This document shows, in pieces, positions 29,124 through 38,871 of a DNA stretch of 64,000 bases. The position numbers were made by a program, and so were the translations under genes. The stretch's first letter is position 1, and each line of letters begins with the position of its first letter. The notes beneath the pieces were generated by a model. It made no database searches, was not told the DNA's origin, and worked only from the letters and a program-made list of their open reading frames with translations. The DNA is from Tetrapisispora phaffii CBS 4417. Lineage: Eukaryota; Ascomycota; Saccharomycetes; Saccharomycetales; Saccharomycetaceae. The stretch covers positions 558,001-622,000 of the forward strand of contig NC_016524.1 of the NCBI RefSeq assembly GCF_000236905.1. Direction: 5' to 3'.

Positions 29124-29445
29124 AAAAGAAGACAAATTAGCTAGAACATGCTCTCAATTCCAATCGATAAGCAATGTTTTTCAATAACTCATTATAAAAA
29201 TTTCCATAGATATAATCATTACTCAAGTGCATTTATATAATTCAAATATAAATTAATAAAAATTGTAAATTAGAATACCATTATTATATGTAAAAACAAT
29301 TTGTGAAATTTCTATGATTTTAATTATGTATATTATATTTTGCTTAAAATCAAAATTCATTATACAAATGTGTGAATGTTTGGTTATTAAACCTATTAAA
29401 TGTTCCATGATTCAATATATAAGGAAGCGTCTATACACTTATTAA
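29124..29445. other. Convergent 3' spacer, NIP7 and SRP72
   Basis: These 322 AT-rich bp separate convergent stop codons. Only polyadenylation-type sequence is visible. Confidence 0.5.
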
Positions 29446-31374
29446 TTATTTACGGCCTTTCTTTTTGGTTTTCTTGTTTTTGTTCTTATTATCTGGAGCT
29501 TTCTTCTTCGTGATATCAAGGGCTTGTTCAGCTTTCTTGTTCATAACACCACCTTGTGTTTGCTTGGCACCTTGTTTCTTCTTAGCTTTATAGTTTGATC
29601 TATCTTTCAGTGGGATCCATCTTTCACTATCTGGTAAAACGGTCAAGTCACGATCTTTTAAGAAAATTGCTAACTTTTTAGCCTTCTTTGATTTTTTATT
29701 CTCTAGAAGTTTCATTCTCAATTTATTTGGTTTTGTTATTTTGTTTCTTTTGAATGACGCTTCTAGTGGTTTGACTCCGTCATTGATTATTTTCTCAACA
29801 TCTAAATCTTCAACTAAAGCAATACCTTTACGTTTGTCAAAGTCATCGTTAGATAAAATGGATATGATTAAATCATTATATTCCGTTTCTACTTTGGAAC
29901 GATCTTCGTTTAATATTTGTTTGAATAGTTTAATAGCTTCATTGGATTTGTTTAAAGATAAATATTGAAAACCAACATGTTTCCAAAAGGTTAAATTATG
30001 TGTGATATCAGTTTCTGTCAATGATTTAAGTTTTTGCAACAACTGAGATTTCGAGCTACTTCTACCAATTGTAGTATATAATTCGAATAATATGTAACAA
30101 ACCAGATAGTCAGCGTCCTTTAAAGTAGTACTGTTTTCCCATGACTTATTTAAAAATAATTCTCCTAATCTAATTGCATTGTCATAATTTTTTTCAATAA
30201 GTTGTAATTGAATGGTTAGTATAATTTGACCAATAACACTACCGTCAACTCCACTAGATATGCTGGAAATAGTGTTGTGATAAAGCTTTTTAGCTTGTGT
30301 TTTATATGATTCGTGAGCGACACCATTGATTAATGATTGATATTTACTTAAAGTACGTGAAATCAATGAATTTTTAGATTGTATGGTGTTATCATTGAAC
30401 AAATTTAAAAATAAACAATTTTTCTGAATCATTGACCATTGTTGGAATGTGAATTGCTGTAAATTCAAGGAATTTAATTTTTCAACATTTATTTCTCTTA
30501 AAATCATATTAATATTGTCATGATATTTAGATAAATCACTGAAAGACCTGTAGTTCAAGTTGGCAACCAAGTAAAGAGGAGATGATTTATCCAATCTTTC
30601 TAATAATTTACTCAGTAAAGTTTTTGAAGTATTTTTATCACCAGATAATTGGTATACATAAGCTAATTGCACTTCAATGGTATCGATATCATTTTGGAAG
30701 TTTTCTTCTTTTGCTCCTTCTAAAGCTTTGGTCAAGAATTGAATTGCTTCATCGTATTCACCATTAGCAACCAATAAGAACGAATCGTTAAACAATAAAT
30801 CATATGAGTGTTCATCAGATGCAGAAATAATCGGCTTAATATTATTTAGTTCTGGCGCAGCAGTTAGCGGAACTCTTTCGTTGCAAGCTAATTCAATCTC
30901 ACTATCTATATGCAATTGGTTATTTTGACTTAAAAATTGGTAAATTTCATAAGCCTCGGGATAATAGCCATTTTTGTAGCAAAATTGAGCCCTAACATGT
31001 AGTATACCTCTTTTTGTCAAATTCTTATTAATATTTTTCAACTGATTCAAGTCGGTATCCTTTGGGAACACAGAGTAATACAATTGATCAAATTTCTTAA
31101 CCATATTCAGTTTGTAGTAAACGTATAATTTTTCAATGATTAATGATTTACCAAACTTTTCATCAATATGTTTATATTTGCTTAAAACTTCTAAAGTTTT
31201 TGGATAAGAATCTTGTTTAATAAGAGCAACCATATATTGTCTTAAAACTTCACCAGGATTAGAACAACCATTCTGCAATAATTTCAAGCATGTTTCTTCA
31301 ACTTTATTATGTTCATCTTTGGAAGACTGAACATCCAATTGAGATAACAACTGAGTTAAGTTATCTTTTGCCAT
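29446..31374 (-). CDS. SRP72: Signal recognition particle subunit Srp72
   Basis: The 642-residue protein is nearly the length of S. cerevisiae Srp72 (640). Tetratricopeptide-like helical repeats fill about residues 10-530. A conserved basic Srp72 RNA-binding segment follows near 545-600 (KPNKLRMKLLENKKSKKAKK ... LPDSERWIPLKDRSNYK). A very Lys-rich tail (KNKNKKTKKKGRK) ends the protein. Srp72 binds Srp68 and the 7SL-type RNA in the cytosolic particle that targets nascent secretory proteins to the ER. It is convergent with NIP7 as in YPL211W-YPL210C. Confidence 0.96.
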   Translation of the reverse strand: MAKDNLTQLLSQLDVQSSKDEHNKVEETCLKLLQNGCSNPGEVLRQYMVALIKQDSYPKTLEVLSKYKHIDEKFGKSLIIEKLYVYYKLNMVKKFDQLYYSVFPKDTDLNQLKNINKNLTKRGILHVRAQFCYKNGYYPEAYEIYQFLSQNNQLHIDSEIELACNERVPLTAAPELNNIKPIISASDEHSYDLLFNDSFLLVANGEYDEAIQFLTKALEGAKEENFQNDIDTIEVQLAYVYQLSGDKNTSKTLLSKLLERLDKSSPLYLVANLNYRSFSDLSKYHDNINMILREINVEKLNSLNLQQFTFQQWSMIQKNCLFLNLFNDNTIQSKNSLISRTLSKYQSLINGVAHESYKTQAKKLYHNTISSISSGVDGSVIGQIILTIQLQLIEKNYDNAIRLGELFLNKSWENSTTLKDADYLVCYILFELYTTIGRSSSKSQLLQKLKSLTETDITHNLTFWKHVGFQYLSLNKSNEAIKLFKQILNEDRSKVETEYNDLIISILSNDDFDKRKGIALVEDLDVEKIINDGVKPLEASFKRNKITKPNKLRMKLLENKKSKKAKKLAIFLKDRDLTVLPDSERWIPLKDRSNYKAKKKQGAKQTQGGVMNKKAEQALDITKKKAPDNKNKNKKTKKKGRK

Positions 31375-31815
31375 TATCTATTGAACTGGAGGAGACGCCT
31401 TGGATTCTTTCTTGCCTTCGCTTTGAAACGGAAAGAATATTCAACGAATTTACAATTAACACTCTTAGAGACACTCTTGGTTCCCTTTTTAATACAATCA
31501 GTAAACTATAATTTATAAAAATAGTTATAGAATTGCAGTGTATGATTTATGAAAAATCATTGAACTTTAAATTTTATTTCATCGAAATTTGAAAACTAAA
31601 CCCAATAATATATGTGTCATGTTTCACGACGGGTATGAATATTACTGAAGCCACTGAGACAAGAAGTAACGACAGTGATAATGTATTTATATTTACTATT
31701 AATATGCTAGCTGTTAAATTAACTAAAGGGGTACATGAATATATATGAGTAGTCAGAGTTGTGTTAGTATCTTTCTTTTTCTTAATGCAAATGAAAACCT
31801 TTTTGGTAAACCGTT
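31375..31815. other. Spacer: SRP72 promoter and IPL1 3' region
   Basis: This 441-bp spacer separates two minus-strand genes. Its right end contains half of the inverted repeat that overlaps the IPL1 stop codon. Nothing else was recognised. Confidence 0.5.
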
Positions 31816-31830
31816 TTACCAAAAAGGTTT
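31795..31830. repeat. 16-bp-arm inverted repeat over the IPL1 stop codon
   Basis: The left arm AAACCTTTTTGGTAAA (31795-31810) and right arm TTTACCAAAAAGGTTT (31815-31830) are exact reverse complements around a 4-nt spacer (CCGT). In the IPL1 transcript the 5' arm includes the last codons (Lys-Pro-Phe-Trp-stop) and the 3' arm follows at once in the 3' UTR, giving a 16-bp stem with a 4-nt loop. Confidence 0.95.
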
Positions 31831-32970
31831 ATTTTTATTAATCCACGGATGTTTTAATACATCGGTTAATGTAATTCTTTCTGATGGATTTAATTTTAAT
31901 AGACTTGATATCAGATTTTTTGCATCTTGGGATACATGGGCCGGGAAATTCAAGTCACAATTTTTGATTCTTTTATAAGTCAATTCTTTTGTATCTTCTT
32001 CGAATGGAGGGGTCCCTACGATCAATTCGTAAGCTATAATCCCTAACGCCCATACATCTATTAATCCATCATATTCTTTTGAATTGATAAGTTCTGGTGA
32101 TAAGTAATCTATTGTGCCACATAATGTTTTTCTTTTATTCCCTGCTTCATTGTACACACTCCAACCGAAATCTGTTATCTTTATAACATTATTAAAATCT
32201 ATTAAGATATTTTCAGGCTTTAAGTCTCTATGAATAATCCTCTTTTTATGTAAATAGCGAATTGCATTAGTTAATTGGAAAACAAAATTCGATGCAACGA
32301 TATCGTTAAAGGGTCCGTTTTTTTTCAATATTGAATATAATTCGCCATTATAAATATATTCCATGATTAGATAAACCCTTTTTGAATCGTGAAAGAACCC
32401 ATATAACTTAGTTAAGTTCTCATGATTTAAATTGCTCTGAATTTCAATTTCATTTCTAAATTGTTTGGTCACATTGTAAGTCAAAATCTCCGATTTATCC
32501 ATAATTTTAATTGCACATATGAACCCCGTTTTAATGTGTCTACAGCAGTAAACTTTACCAAATTTTCCTTTACCCAACTTTTTTCCAATTTCAAAATCAC
32601 AAAATTTTAAATCCTTCATAGGATAGGAACCAACAAATGCCACTGGACTGCGTTTAGACCCTGCACCTATCAAGGTTGTATTTTTAGTAGAAGTCATGGG
32701 TTTACTCTTTGGTGAAAATGACATTCTCCATAATTTATTCTTGAGCTCATTTTTTTTATTGATACCAGAACCGTTATTGGCACTAGATGAGGTTGCATTG
32801 CTCATTATGTTGAGAGCGCTTGTATTGTTATTTTTGAGAATCTTGTTATTCCCAGCCACTGCAGTTGCAGCGGTAGAATGGTTAGATAAATTAGGATTAG
32901 AAGAATTGAGTCTCATATTTAACAGCATATTCCGTTGCTGCAGAGACTGTCTTTTGTCCTTGATGACCAT
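31816..32970 (-). CDS. IPL1: Aurora kinase Ipl1
   Basis: The first real ATG is at 32970, giving 384 residues; the frame opens 15 codons earlier only from a TTG. Residues 1-120 are basic, Ser/Asn-rich and disordered, and include a segment resembling the S. cerevisiae N-terminus ([17 protein letters not shown]). The kinase domain (about 125-380) has [11 protein letters not shown]-binding Lys155, HRDLKPEN with Asp249, DFG at 267-269 and activation-loop Thr282 (RKTLCGT). It ends in the Ipl1-typical NKPFW. Ipl1 is the catalytic subunit of the chromosomal passenger complex with Sli15, Bir1 and Nbl1. It corrects kinetochore-microtubule attachments. The inverted repeat covers its stop codon. Confidence 0.95.
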   Translation of the reverse strand: MVIKDKRQSLQQRNMLLNMRLNSSNPNLSNHSTAATAVAGNNKILKNNNTSALNIMSNATSSSANNGSGINKKNELKNKLWRMSFSPKSKPMTSTKNTTLIGAGSKRSPVAFVGSYPMKDLKFCDFEIGKKLGKGKFGKVYCCRHIKTGFICAIKIMDKSEILTYNVTKQFRNEIEIQSNLNHENLTKLYGFFHDSKRVYLIMEYIYNGELYSILKKNGPFNDIVASNFVFQLTNAIRYLHKKRIIHRDLKPENILIDFNNVIKITDFGWSVYNEAGNKRKTLCGTIDYLSPELINSKEYDGLIDVWALGIIAYELIVGTPPFEEDTKELTYKRIKNCDLNFPAHVSQDAKNLISSLLKLNPSERITLTDVLKHPWINKNKPFW

Positions 32971-33804
32971 TGTTCCCAGAAAAAACCTCCACCTGCAAAC
33001 CAGCTTAGCACACAATGCAACAGTTAGATCCCGGGTTTCATATGCACCACTATATAGTCTCTGTTGTGGAAACCTGTGTATCCATCCAAACGTGTTGTTG
33101 TTGTTCCTTATATAGTAGCAGTAGCAGAATCACACGCTGTAGGTGATGTGTAGTATTATTATTTACAAAATACTTGTCGCGTGCCATTACCCGGCCTATC
33201 AAAAGCGTGCACGTGAGCAATCTTTCATACCCGCTTTCGCCTGTTACCCGAGCCAACCCATACCCCCCACTACCGCCTGCCAAAGAGCCCTCCCGCACAC
33301 AAGGTCGTCCCTCAGCCGTTCGTATAAAATGGTCTTGTGCAGGGTAACACAGAAACACACACAAAACACGAACGTTCACCCGGCCGTCGCATTTTTTTCC
33401 TTTCATTTTTTTATCTTTTTTTTCACCGCAACAACACGACGACATAGCACAGTGTATTCTCGTTATCGTTATATGGTTAACAGTTGCGTTAGCTAAGTTC
33501 AGTTTGGTCTAGTTCGTAGTGGGTCTGATTATCTCTTCTCATTGAAACAAATAAACAACCACATCGATAATGTACAACGTTAATGATATGTGCCATTATT
33601 GATATTACCATTGTACAGTAACATAGACTATTCTATCTTTCAACAGTTGTATAATTGCTACAGGATCTTTCTTTTTATTCTTACCTCTTTCTATATATAT
33701 ATACTATACTATGCTATGCTATAGTGTAGTTTCTCTTATATAACAAGACAAAGTATAATCATACTTATACTAAACAGTTATACTACGTAAACACTTTATG
33801 AGAA
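32971..33804. other. Divergent promoter region of IPL1 and HRR25
   Basis: This 834-bp region has a GC-richer core (about 33180-33330) with two Reb1 sites listed separately. Genes that S. cerevisiae keeps between these two (RKM1, TYW1, PGC1) are absent. Short open frames on both strands look incidental. Confidence 0.5.
33187..33250 (+). promoter_or_regulatory. Two Reb1 sites (TTACCCG)
   Basis: TTACCCG occurs exactly at 33187-33193 and 33244-33250, 57 bp apart, in the middle of the divergent region. Reb1 keeps promoters nucleosome-free and insulates divergent genes. Two exact copies in one GC-rich core are unlikely by chance here. Confidence 0.65.
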
Positions 33805-35364
33805 ATGGATTTAAGAGTAGGCAGGAAATTTAGAATTGGTAGAAAAATCGGTAGTGGTTCGTTTGGTGATATTTATCATGGTACAAATTTGATTAGTGGG
33901 GAAGAAGTCGCCATAAAATTAGAGTCGATTAGATCAAGACATCCGCAGTTAGACTACGAATCAAGGGTTTATAAGTACTTGAGTGGGGGTGTTGGGATAC
34001 CTTTCTTGAGATGGTTCGGAAGGGAGGGCGAGTACAATGCGATGGTCATCGACTTGTTAGGTCCCTCTTTGGAGGATTTGTTTAATTATTGCCATAGGAA
34101 ATTCTCTTTCAAAACCGTGATTATGCTGGCTTTGCAGATGATTTGTAGAATCCAGTATATTCATGGCCGCTCGTTCATTCACAGAGATATCAAACCCGAC
34201 AATTTCCTAATGGGTGTAGGCAGACGTGGGTCGACGGTCAATGTCATTGATTTTGGGTTGTCTAAAAAATATAGAGACTTCAACACCCATAGACATATCG
34301 CTTATAGAGAAAATAAATCATTGACAGGTACAGCAAGATATGCGAGTGTTAATACTCATCTGGGGATCGAACAAAGTAGGAGAGATGATTTGGAGTCTTT
34401 GGGCTACGTCTTGATTTATTTTTGTAAAGGTTCTTTACCTTGGCAAGGTTTGAAAGCAACTACAAAAAAGCAGAAATACGATAGAATTCTAGAGAAAAAA
34501 TTGTCAATTAATGTGGAGACTTTGTGTGGTGGTTTGCCTCAAGAATTCTCAGAGTATATTTCTTATTGTAAGAATTTGAAGTTCGATGAAAGACCGGATT
34601 ATTTGTATTTAGCAAGATTATTCAAAGATTTGAGTATCAAATTAGACTACCATAATGATCATTTATTTGATTGGACCATGTTGCGTTACACAAAGGCAAT
34701 GGTTGAAAAGCAACAGCAACAGCAACAAAATACCATTGCATCGAATACAAATAACAATAATAATAATGGTATAACTCCTGCATCTAACAACAATAATTCA
34801 AATACTAACATTGCATCCATTACTGATAACCAAGATAATAGCCAAACTACAGCTAATGATCAGAGAAAAGATAAAAACGATTCCTTCAATAAAGTGAAGA
34901 CATTGGCTATGAAAAACTTTCCAACTCATTTCCATTACTACTTGATTGAAAATGATAGTTATTATCCAAGTCCAGATGAAATTAAGAAACAAACGGTCGC
35001 AAATAACAATGCAGTTGTGGAAGATTCATCGTTACTGAAAGCTATAGGCAAGGGCATGGAGCGTTTGAAACAAAACTCTTTACAAAACAACACGAATTTA
35101 ACAAGTAATGAAGCAAACCCAGCAGATGCGCAAATGAATTCAAACGTTATTCAACCACTATTGCAGAAACAGCAGCAACAGCAACAGCAGCAAGTTCAAC
35201 AAGAACAAAGATCTACATACTACCCACCACAAGTCCAAACTTCGGTAGACGCTACTCTAAAACAACAGCAACAACAGCAACAACAGCAACAACAATTACA
35301 AAACCAAGCCTCTGCTCAAAATAACATACCAAACCAAGGTTCTGGTCAAGATATTTGGTTGTAA
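33805..35364 (+). CDS. HRR25: Casein kinase 1 Hrr25
   Basis: The 519-residue protein is almost identical in its kinase domain (about 1-295) to S. cerevisiae Hrr25 (494 residues), starting [20 protein letters not shown]. Key residues are Lys38, HRDIKPDN with Asp128, and DFG at 149-151. A central conserved segment ([12 protein letters not shown], about 370) follows. The tail is Gln-rich with long CAA/CAG runs and ends in IWL. Hrr25 is the CK1 delta-like kinase used in monopolin function at meiosis I, 40S ribosome maturation, COPII vesicle fusion and selective autophagy. Neighbours IPL1 and TPK2 match YPL209C and YPL203W. Gln tracts make the C-terminal length variable. Confidence 0.97.
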   Translation: MDLRVGRKFRIGRKIGSGSFGDIYHGTNLISGEEVAIKLESIRSRHPQLDYESRVYKYLSGGVGIPFLRWFGREGEYNAMVIDLLGPSLEDLFNYCHRKFSFKTVIMLALQMICRIQYIHGRSFIHRDIKPDNFLMGVGRRGSTVNVIDFGLSKKYRDFNTHRHIAYRENKSLTGTARYASVNTHLGIEQSRRDDLESLGYVLIYFCKGSLPWQGLKATTKKQKYDRILEKKLSINVETLCGGLPQEFSEYISYCKNLKFDERPDYLYLARLFKDLSIKLDYHNDHLFDWTMLRYTKAMVEKQQQQQQNTIASNTNNNNNNGITPASNNNNSNTNIASITDNQDNSQTTANDQRKDKNDSFNKVKTLAMKNFPTHFHYYLIENDSYYPSPDEIKKQTVANNNAVVEDSSLLKAIGKGMERLKQNSLQNNTNLTSNEANPADAQMNSNVIQPLLQKQQQQQQQQVQQEQRSTYYPPQVQTSVDATLKQQQQQQQQQQQLQNQASAQNNIPNQGSGQDIWL

Positions 35365-36380
35365 CATAGACAAGTATATAATATTTAAATTGAGAATTAT
35401 CATAAATCGCAACGTATATATATGTATGTTTGCATACAATTACTGTGTTTATAACTATATAATCATTTAAACCTTTACCCCTCTCGATCGTTCTCCCAAA
35501 CAGAATTCAAGAAACCCGTTTCGTCACCCTCTTCACCTCTTATTAACAAAGTTTACTGAATACAATTATTCATAGTTCAACATATACAAGTTACCACATT
35601 ATCGATATGCATTTTACACAGTTATCTAAAGAATGTACATACAAACATGTACATTTCTCCATTACACGCTATAATTGTATATCGTAAGCGACATCTCATT
35701 GAATTGAAACGTCCATCAATTCAAGTTCGACGTTACTTAGTCAGGACATGAAAGGCAAGACCCTACCTTTCTATCAATCCGCCTGCATAGATATGTATAG
35801 ACCCATTGATACTTCAACTTGTAACCAGTGGATTGAATAATCCAGTCTCTTGAAGTGTATGATTTTGTCACTATTACCAGTAATCTTCTTTTTAATTTAT
35901 GTTACGTTGTTTTTGTGTTTTTTTGGTTCATTACTCATTTCCTTATTTCTCAACATCATACACACATAGTTAAGCATTGAAAAATTTACTGGAAGTGAAT
36001 AAACTGTTATAAAAAGTTTTAAGGTAAATAGTAATAAAGGGAGTTAAAAATGATAATTTAATTTATTTAACTTAAGCTTCAATTTGTTCATTTGTTTATT
36101 GCTTAATTGATTAATTGTATTGACTGCATTATATTTGAATATTACTATTTATTTTAAAGGTTATCCTGTTCTGTACATTGGTTTCCGCTATTATTCATTA
36201 AAGTTATTTTTTTGCATATCAGATCAACTGATATAAACTACCAGGATAAAAAGAATAACATAGGATTTTTCTTATTTATAATTATTAAAAATATTCAATA
36301 TTGTGGCCAATAACCATTTAGAATATCGTGAGCTTCACACCAAGAAGAGAAAACTTACAACAAATCGTATTAGATATAAT
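35365..36380. other. Spacer between HRR25 and TPK2
   Basis: About 1 kb of AT-rich sequence holds the HRR25 terminator and TPK2 promoter. Short repeats of ACATGTAC type occur near 35634-35652. No gene was recognised. Confidence 0.5.
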
Positions 36381-37589
36381 ATGGATAGCAATATTAAAGA
36401 ATACCCTGCTCCTTCGAATGATACTAGTGTGTATCAACAACAGCAACAGCAACAATTGTATCAACGACAACAATTACAACAACAGCACCAATTGCAACAG
36501 GGTCAGCAATATTACTATGAAACTGCAAAGAGCGATCAACAACCCCAAGCTAGTTTAGCTCCCTTTCCAGGTGATGGAACTGATTCTTCCAATTCTCAAC
36601 ATTTAGTATTCCAAAAATCTTCTGTCTCCAAAGGGAAATATACGTTACAAGATTTTCAAATATTGAGAACTCTTGGTACAGGCTCTTTTGGCAGAGTTCA
36701 TCTAGTGAGATCAATCCACAATAGAAGATATTATGCAATAAAAGTTTTGAAGAAGCAGCAAATTATCAGAATGAAACAAATAGAACATACAAACGATGAG
36801 AGAAGAATCTTGAAAATGGTAGAACATCCATTTTTAATAAGAATGTGGGGGACTTTCCAGGACTCCAGAAATTTATTCATGGTAATGGATTATATTGAAG
36901 GTGGTGAATTATTTTCATTGTTGAGAAAATCGCAACGGTTCCCAAACCCAGTGGCTAAATTTTACGCAGCTGAAGTTATATTAGCCTTGGATTACTTACA
37001 TTCACATGGTATAATTTATAGAGATTTAAAACCTGAAAATCTTCTACTAGATCGTTTAGGTCATATTAAAATGACTGATTTTGGTTTCGCAAAAGAAATT
37101 TCTACTGTTACTTGGACTTTGTGTGGTACTCCTGACTATATTGCCCCAGAAGTGGTAGCCTCTAAACCTTACAATAAATCTGTAGATTGGTGGTCCTTGG
37201 GTATCTTAATATATGAAATGTTGGCCGGTTATACTCCATTTTATGATACAACTCCAATGAAAACTTATGAAAAGATATTGAACGGGAAAGTAAATTATCC
37301 ATCCTTTTTCCATCCAAATATTGTAGATTTATTATCAAATTTGATAACGGCAGATTTAACAAGAAGATTCGGTAATTTACAAAGCGGAGCAGAAGATATA
37401 AAATCACATGCCTGGTTTAGTGAAGTTGTATGGTCAAAGCTACTTGCAAGGGACATTGTAACGCCATATGAACCACCAATTCAATCAGAAGTCGGTGATA
37501 CATCATTATTTGATCAATATCCAGAAGAACATTTCGATTATGGTATTCAGTGTGAAGACCCATATACACAGTATTTCACAGACTTTTAA
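36381..37589 (+). CDS. TPK2: cAMP-dependent protein kinase catalytic subunit (Tpk)
   Basis: The first ATG is at 36381, giving 402 residues; the frame is open 26 codons further only from a GTG. A Gln-rich N-terminus (residues 18-42) precedes the AGC kinase core (about 90-385). The core shows the glycine loop GTGSFG at 99-104, Lys121, YRDLKPEN with Asp215, DFG at 233-235 and activation-loop Thr246 in [10 protein letters not shown]. The C-terminal hydrophobic motif ends FTDF. Tpk subunits are held inactive by Bcy1 and freed by cAMP to promote growth and repress stress responses. Position beside HRR25 and an AFT gene matches TPK2 (YPL203W); TPK1 and TPK3 are paralogues. Confidence 0.93.
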   Translation: MDSNIKEYPAPSNDTSVYQQQQQQQLYQRQQLQQQHQLQQGQQYYYETAKSDQQPQASLAPFPGDGTDSSNSQHLVFQKSSVSKGKYTLQDFQILRTLGTGSFGRVHLVRSIHNRRYYAIKVLKKQQIIRMKQIEHTNDERRILKMVEHPFLIRMWGTFQDSRNLFMVMDYIEGGELFSLLRKSQRFPNPVAKFYAAEVILALDYLHSHGIIYRDLKPENLLLDRLGHIKMTDFGFAKEISTVTWTLCGTPDYIAPEVVASKPYNKSVDWWSLGILIYEMLAGYTPFYDTTPMKTYEKILNGKVNYPSFFHPNIVDLLSNLITADLTRRFGNLQSGAEDIKSHAWFSEVVWSKLLARDIVTPYEPPIQSEVGDTSLFDQYPEEHFDYGIQCEDPYTQYFTDF

Positions 37590-38108
37590 AAGCATAATTT
37601 TGATGAATTCAACTGCTCTACTTTCGCTTCTTTCCATTTAAACTGAATATTAATAGTCTCCTGATACTCAAAGAATATTGCAAAATTAAATTGTTTTTCT
37701 TTTATTAAATTCTTACGTAAATCAAAAATAATTTATTAAATTATTACCATTATAATAAATATAAAATAATCTTCTTGAAATCATTATTTTTATAACTAAT
37801 GGTCTTTATGTTATATGTTACATTAATACTTTTTTCAATTTGTATGCAACATTTGGCAAATTCGCTATAGTGGTGTATATCATTTCTTTCCAATTTGAAA
37901 AATATTGAAATTTATTTCTACGACAAAAAATATAAGAAAACTGAAAATGTATATAATAATTAATTATAAATTAAGTTTGTTAATATTCGAACAATGAGAC
38001 TAATATTATTAGCAAACAAGATACAGCAGATTGAGAGATCAACCTAGTCTGATAAATCAGTGAACTTTTTATAGTTGTTATACAGAAAATAAGAAAATAC
38101 CAAGTAAA
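37590..38108. other. Spacer between TPK2 and RPB9
   Basis: These 519 AT-rich bp lie between two plus-strand genes. No clear motif or gene was seen. Confidence 0.5.
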
Positions 38109-38477
38109 ATGACTACATTTAAGTTTTGTCGTGATTGTAACAATATGCTTTATCCAAGAGAGGATAGAGAAAATATGAGATTGCTATTCGAATGTAGAAC
38201 TTGTTCTTATGTTGAAGAAGCTGGTACTCCATTAGTTTATAGACATGAATTGATTACAAACATTGGTGAAACTGCAGGTGTGGTTCAAGATATTGGTTCA
38301 GATCCTACTCTACCGAGATCAGACAGAGAGTGTCCTAAATGTCATGGTAAGGATAATTGTTTTTTTCAATCACAACAAAGAAGAAAGGACACATCTATGG
38401 TGCTGTTTTTTGTCTGTTTGAGTTGTTCACATATATTCACTTCAGATCAAAAGAATAAAAGAACACAATTCTCATGA
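38109..38477 (+). CDS. RPB9: RNA polymerase II subunit Rpb9
   Basis: The 122-residue protein has the exact S. cerevisiae Rpb9 length and two zinc ribbons. The first uses C7, C10, C29 and C32; the second uses C75, C78, C103 and C106 in the TFIIS-like form ending [11 protein letters not shown]. Rpb9 sits on the jaw of RNA polymerase II and affects start-site choice, elongation fidelity and transcript proofreading. It is convergent with an AFT gene, as YGL070C and YGL071W are in S. cerevisiae, although the preceding gene (TPK2) comes from the sister region. Confidence 0.98.
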   Translation: MTTFKFCRDCNNMLYPREDRENMRLLFECRTCSYVEEAGTPLVYRHELITNIGETAGVVQDIGSDPTLPRSDRECPKCHGKDNCFFQSQQRRKDTSMVLFFVCLSCSHIFTSDQKNKRTQFS

Positions 38478-38871
38478 TCATTGGAAACTGCAGCATTTTT
38501 TAGATTTCAAAAGGTAATCAAATTTCAAACGATAATAATGTTCTCTGTCTCTTTGACAATTGTTTACTTGATGATAAGAAGATCAATATAGATGGTAAAA
38601 TTCTAAAAAAAAAAATAAGACAGCCATAATAAATATATGTAACTCCATTCACGACACATTGATTGTATTTATGTATAGTGTTCATTTCTCTTTAGTTAGT
38701 TAGCATATAAATTACATTTTGTATAAGATAATAAAGTAATAGAAAATAATATTGAAGATGCGATATTGTTAAATTATTTTAAGTACTATGTATGCGTATT
38801 TATTCTATTGATATGTTTAAGAATTTATCCATTAAATATTAAAAATTCTATTTTGTTCTCAACTATGAGAT
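38478..38871. other. Convergent 3' spacer, RPB9 and AFT
   Basis: These 394 AT-rich bp include a run of nine A at about 38607. Nothing beyond 3' processing sequence is apparent. Confidence 0.5.

Noticed and set aside
33016..33496. Short frames on both strands between IPL1 and HRR25
   Set aside because: They arise from GC-rich promoter DNA containing Reb1 sites and match no family.
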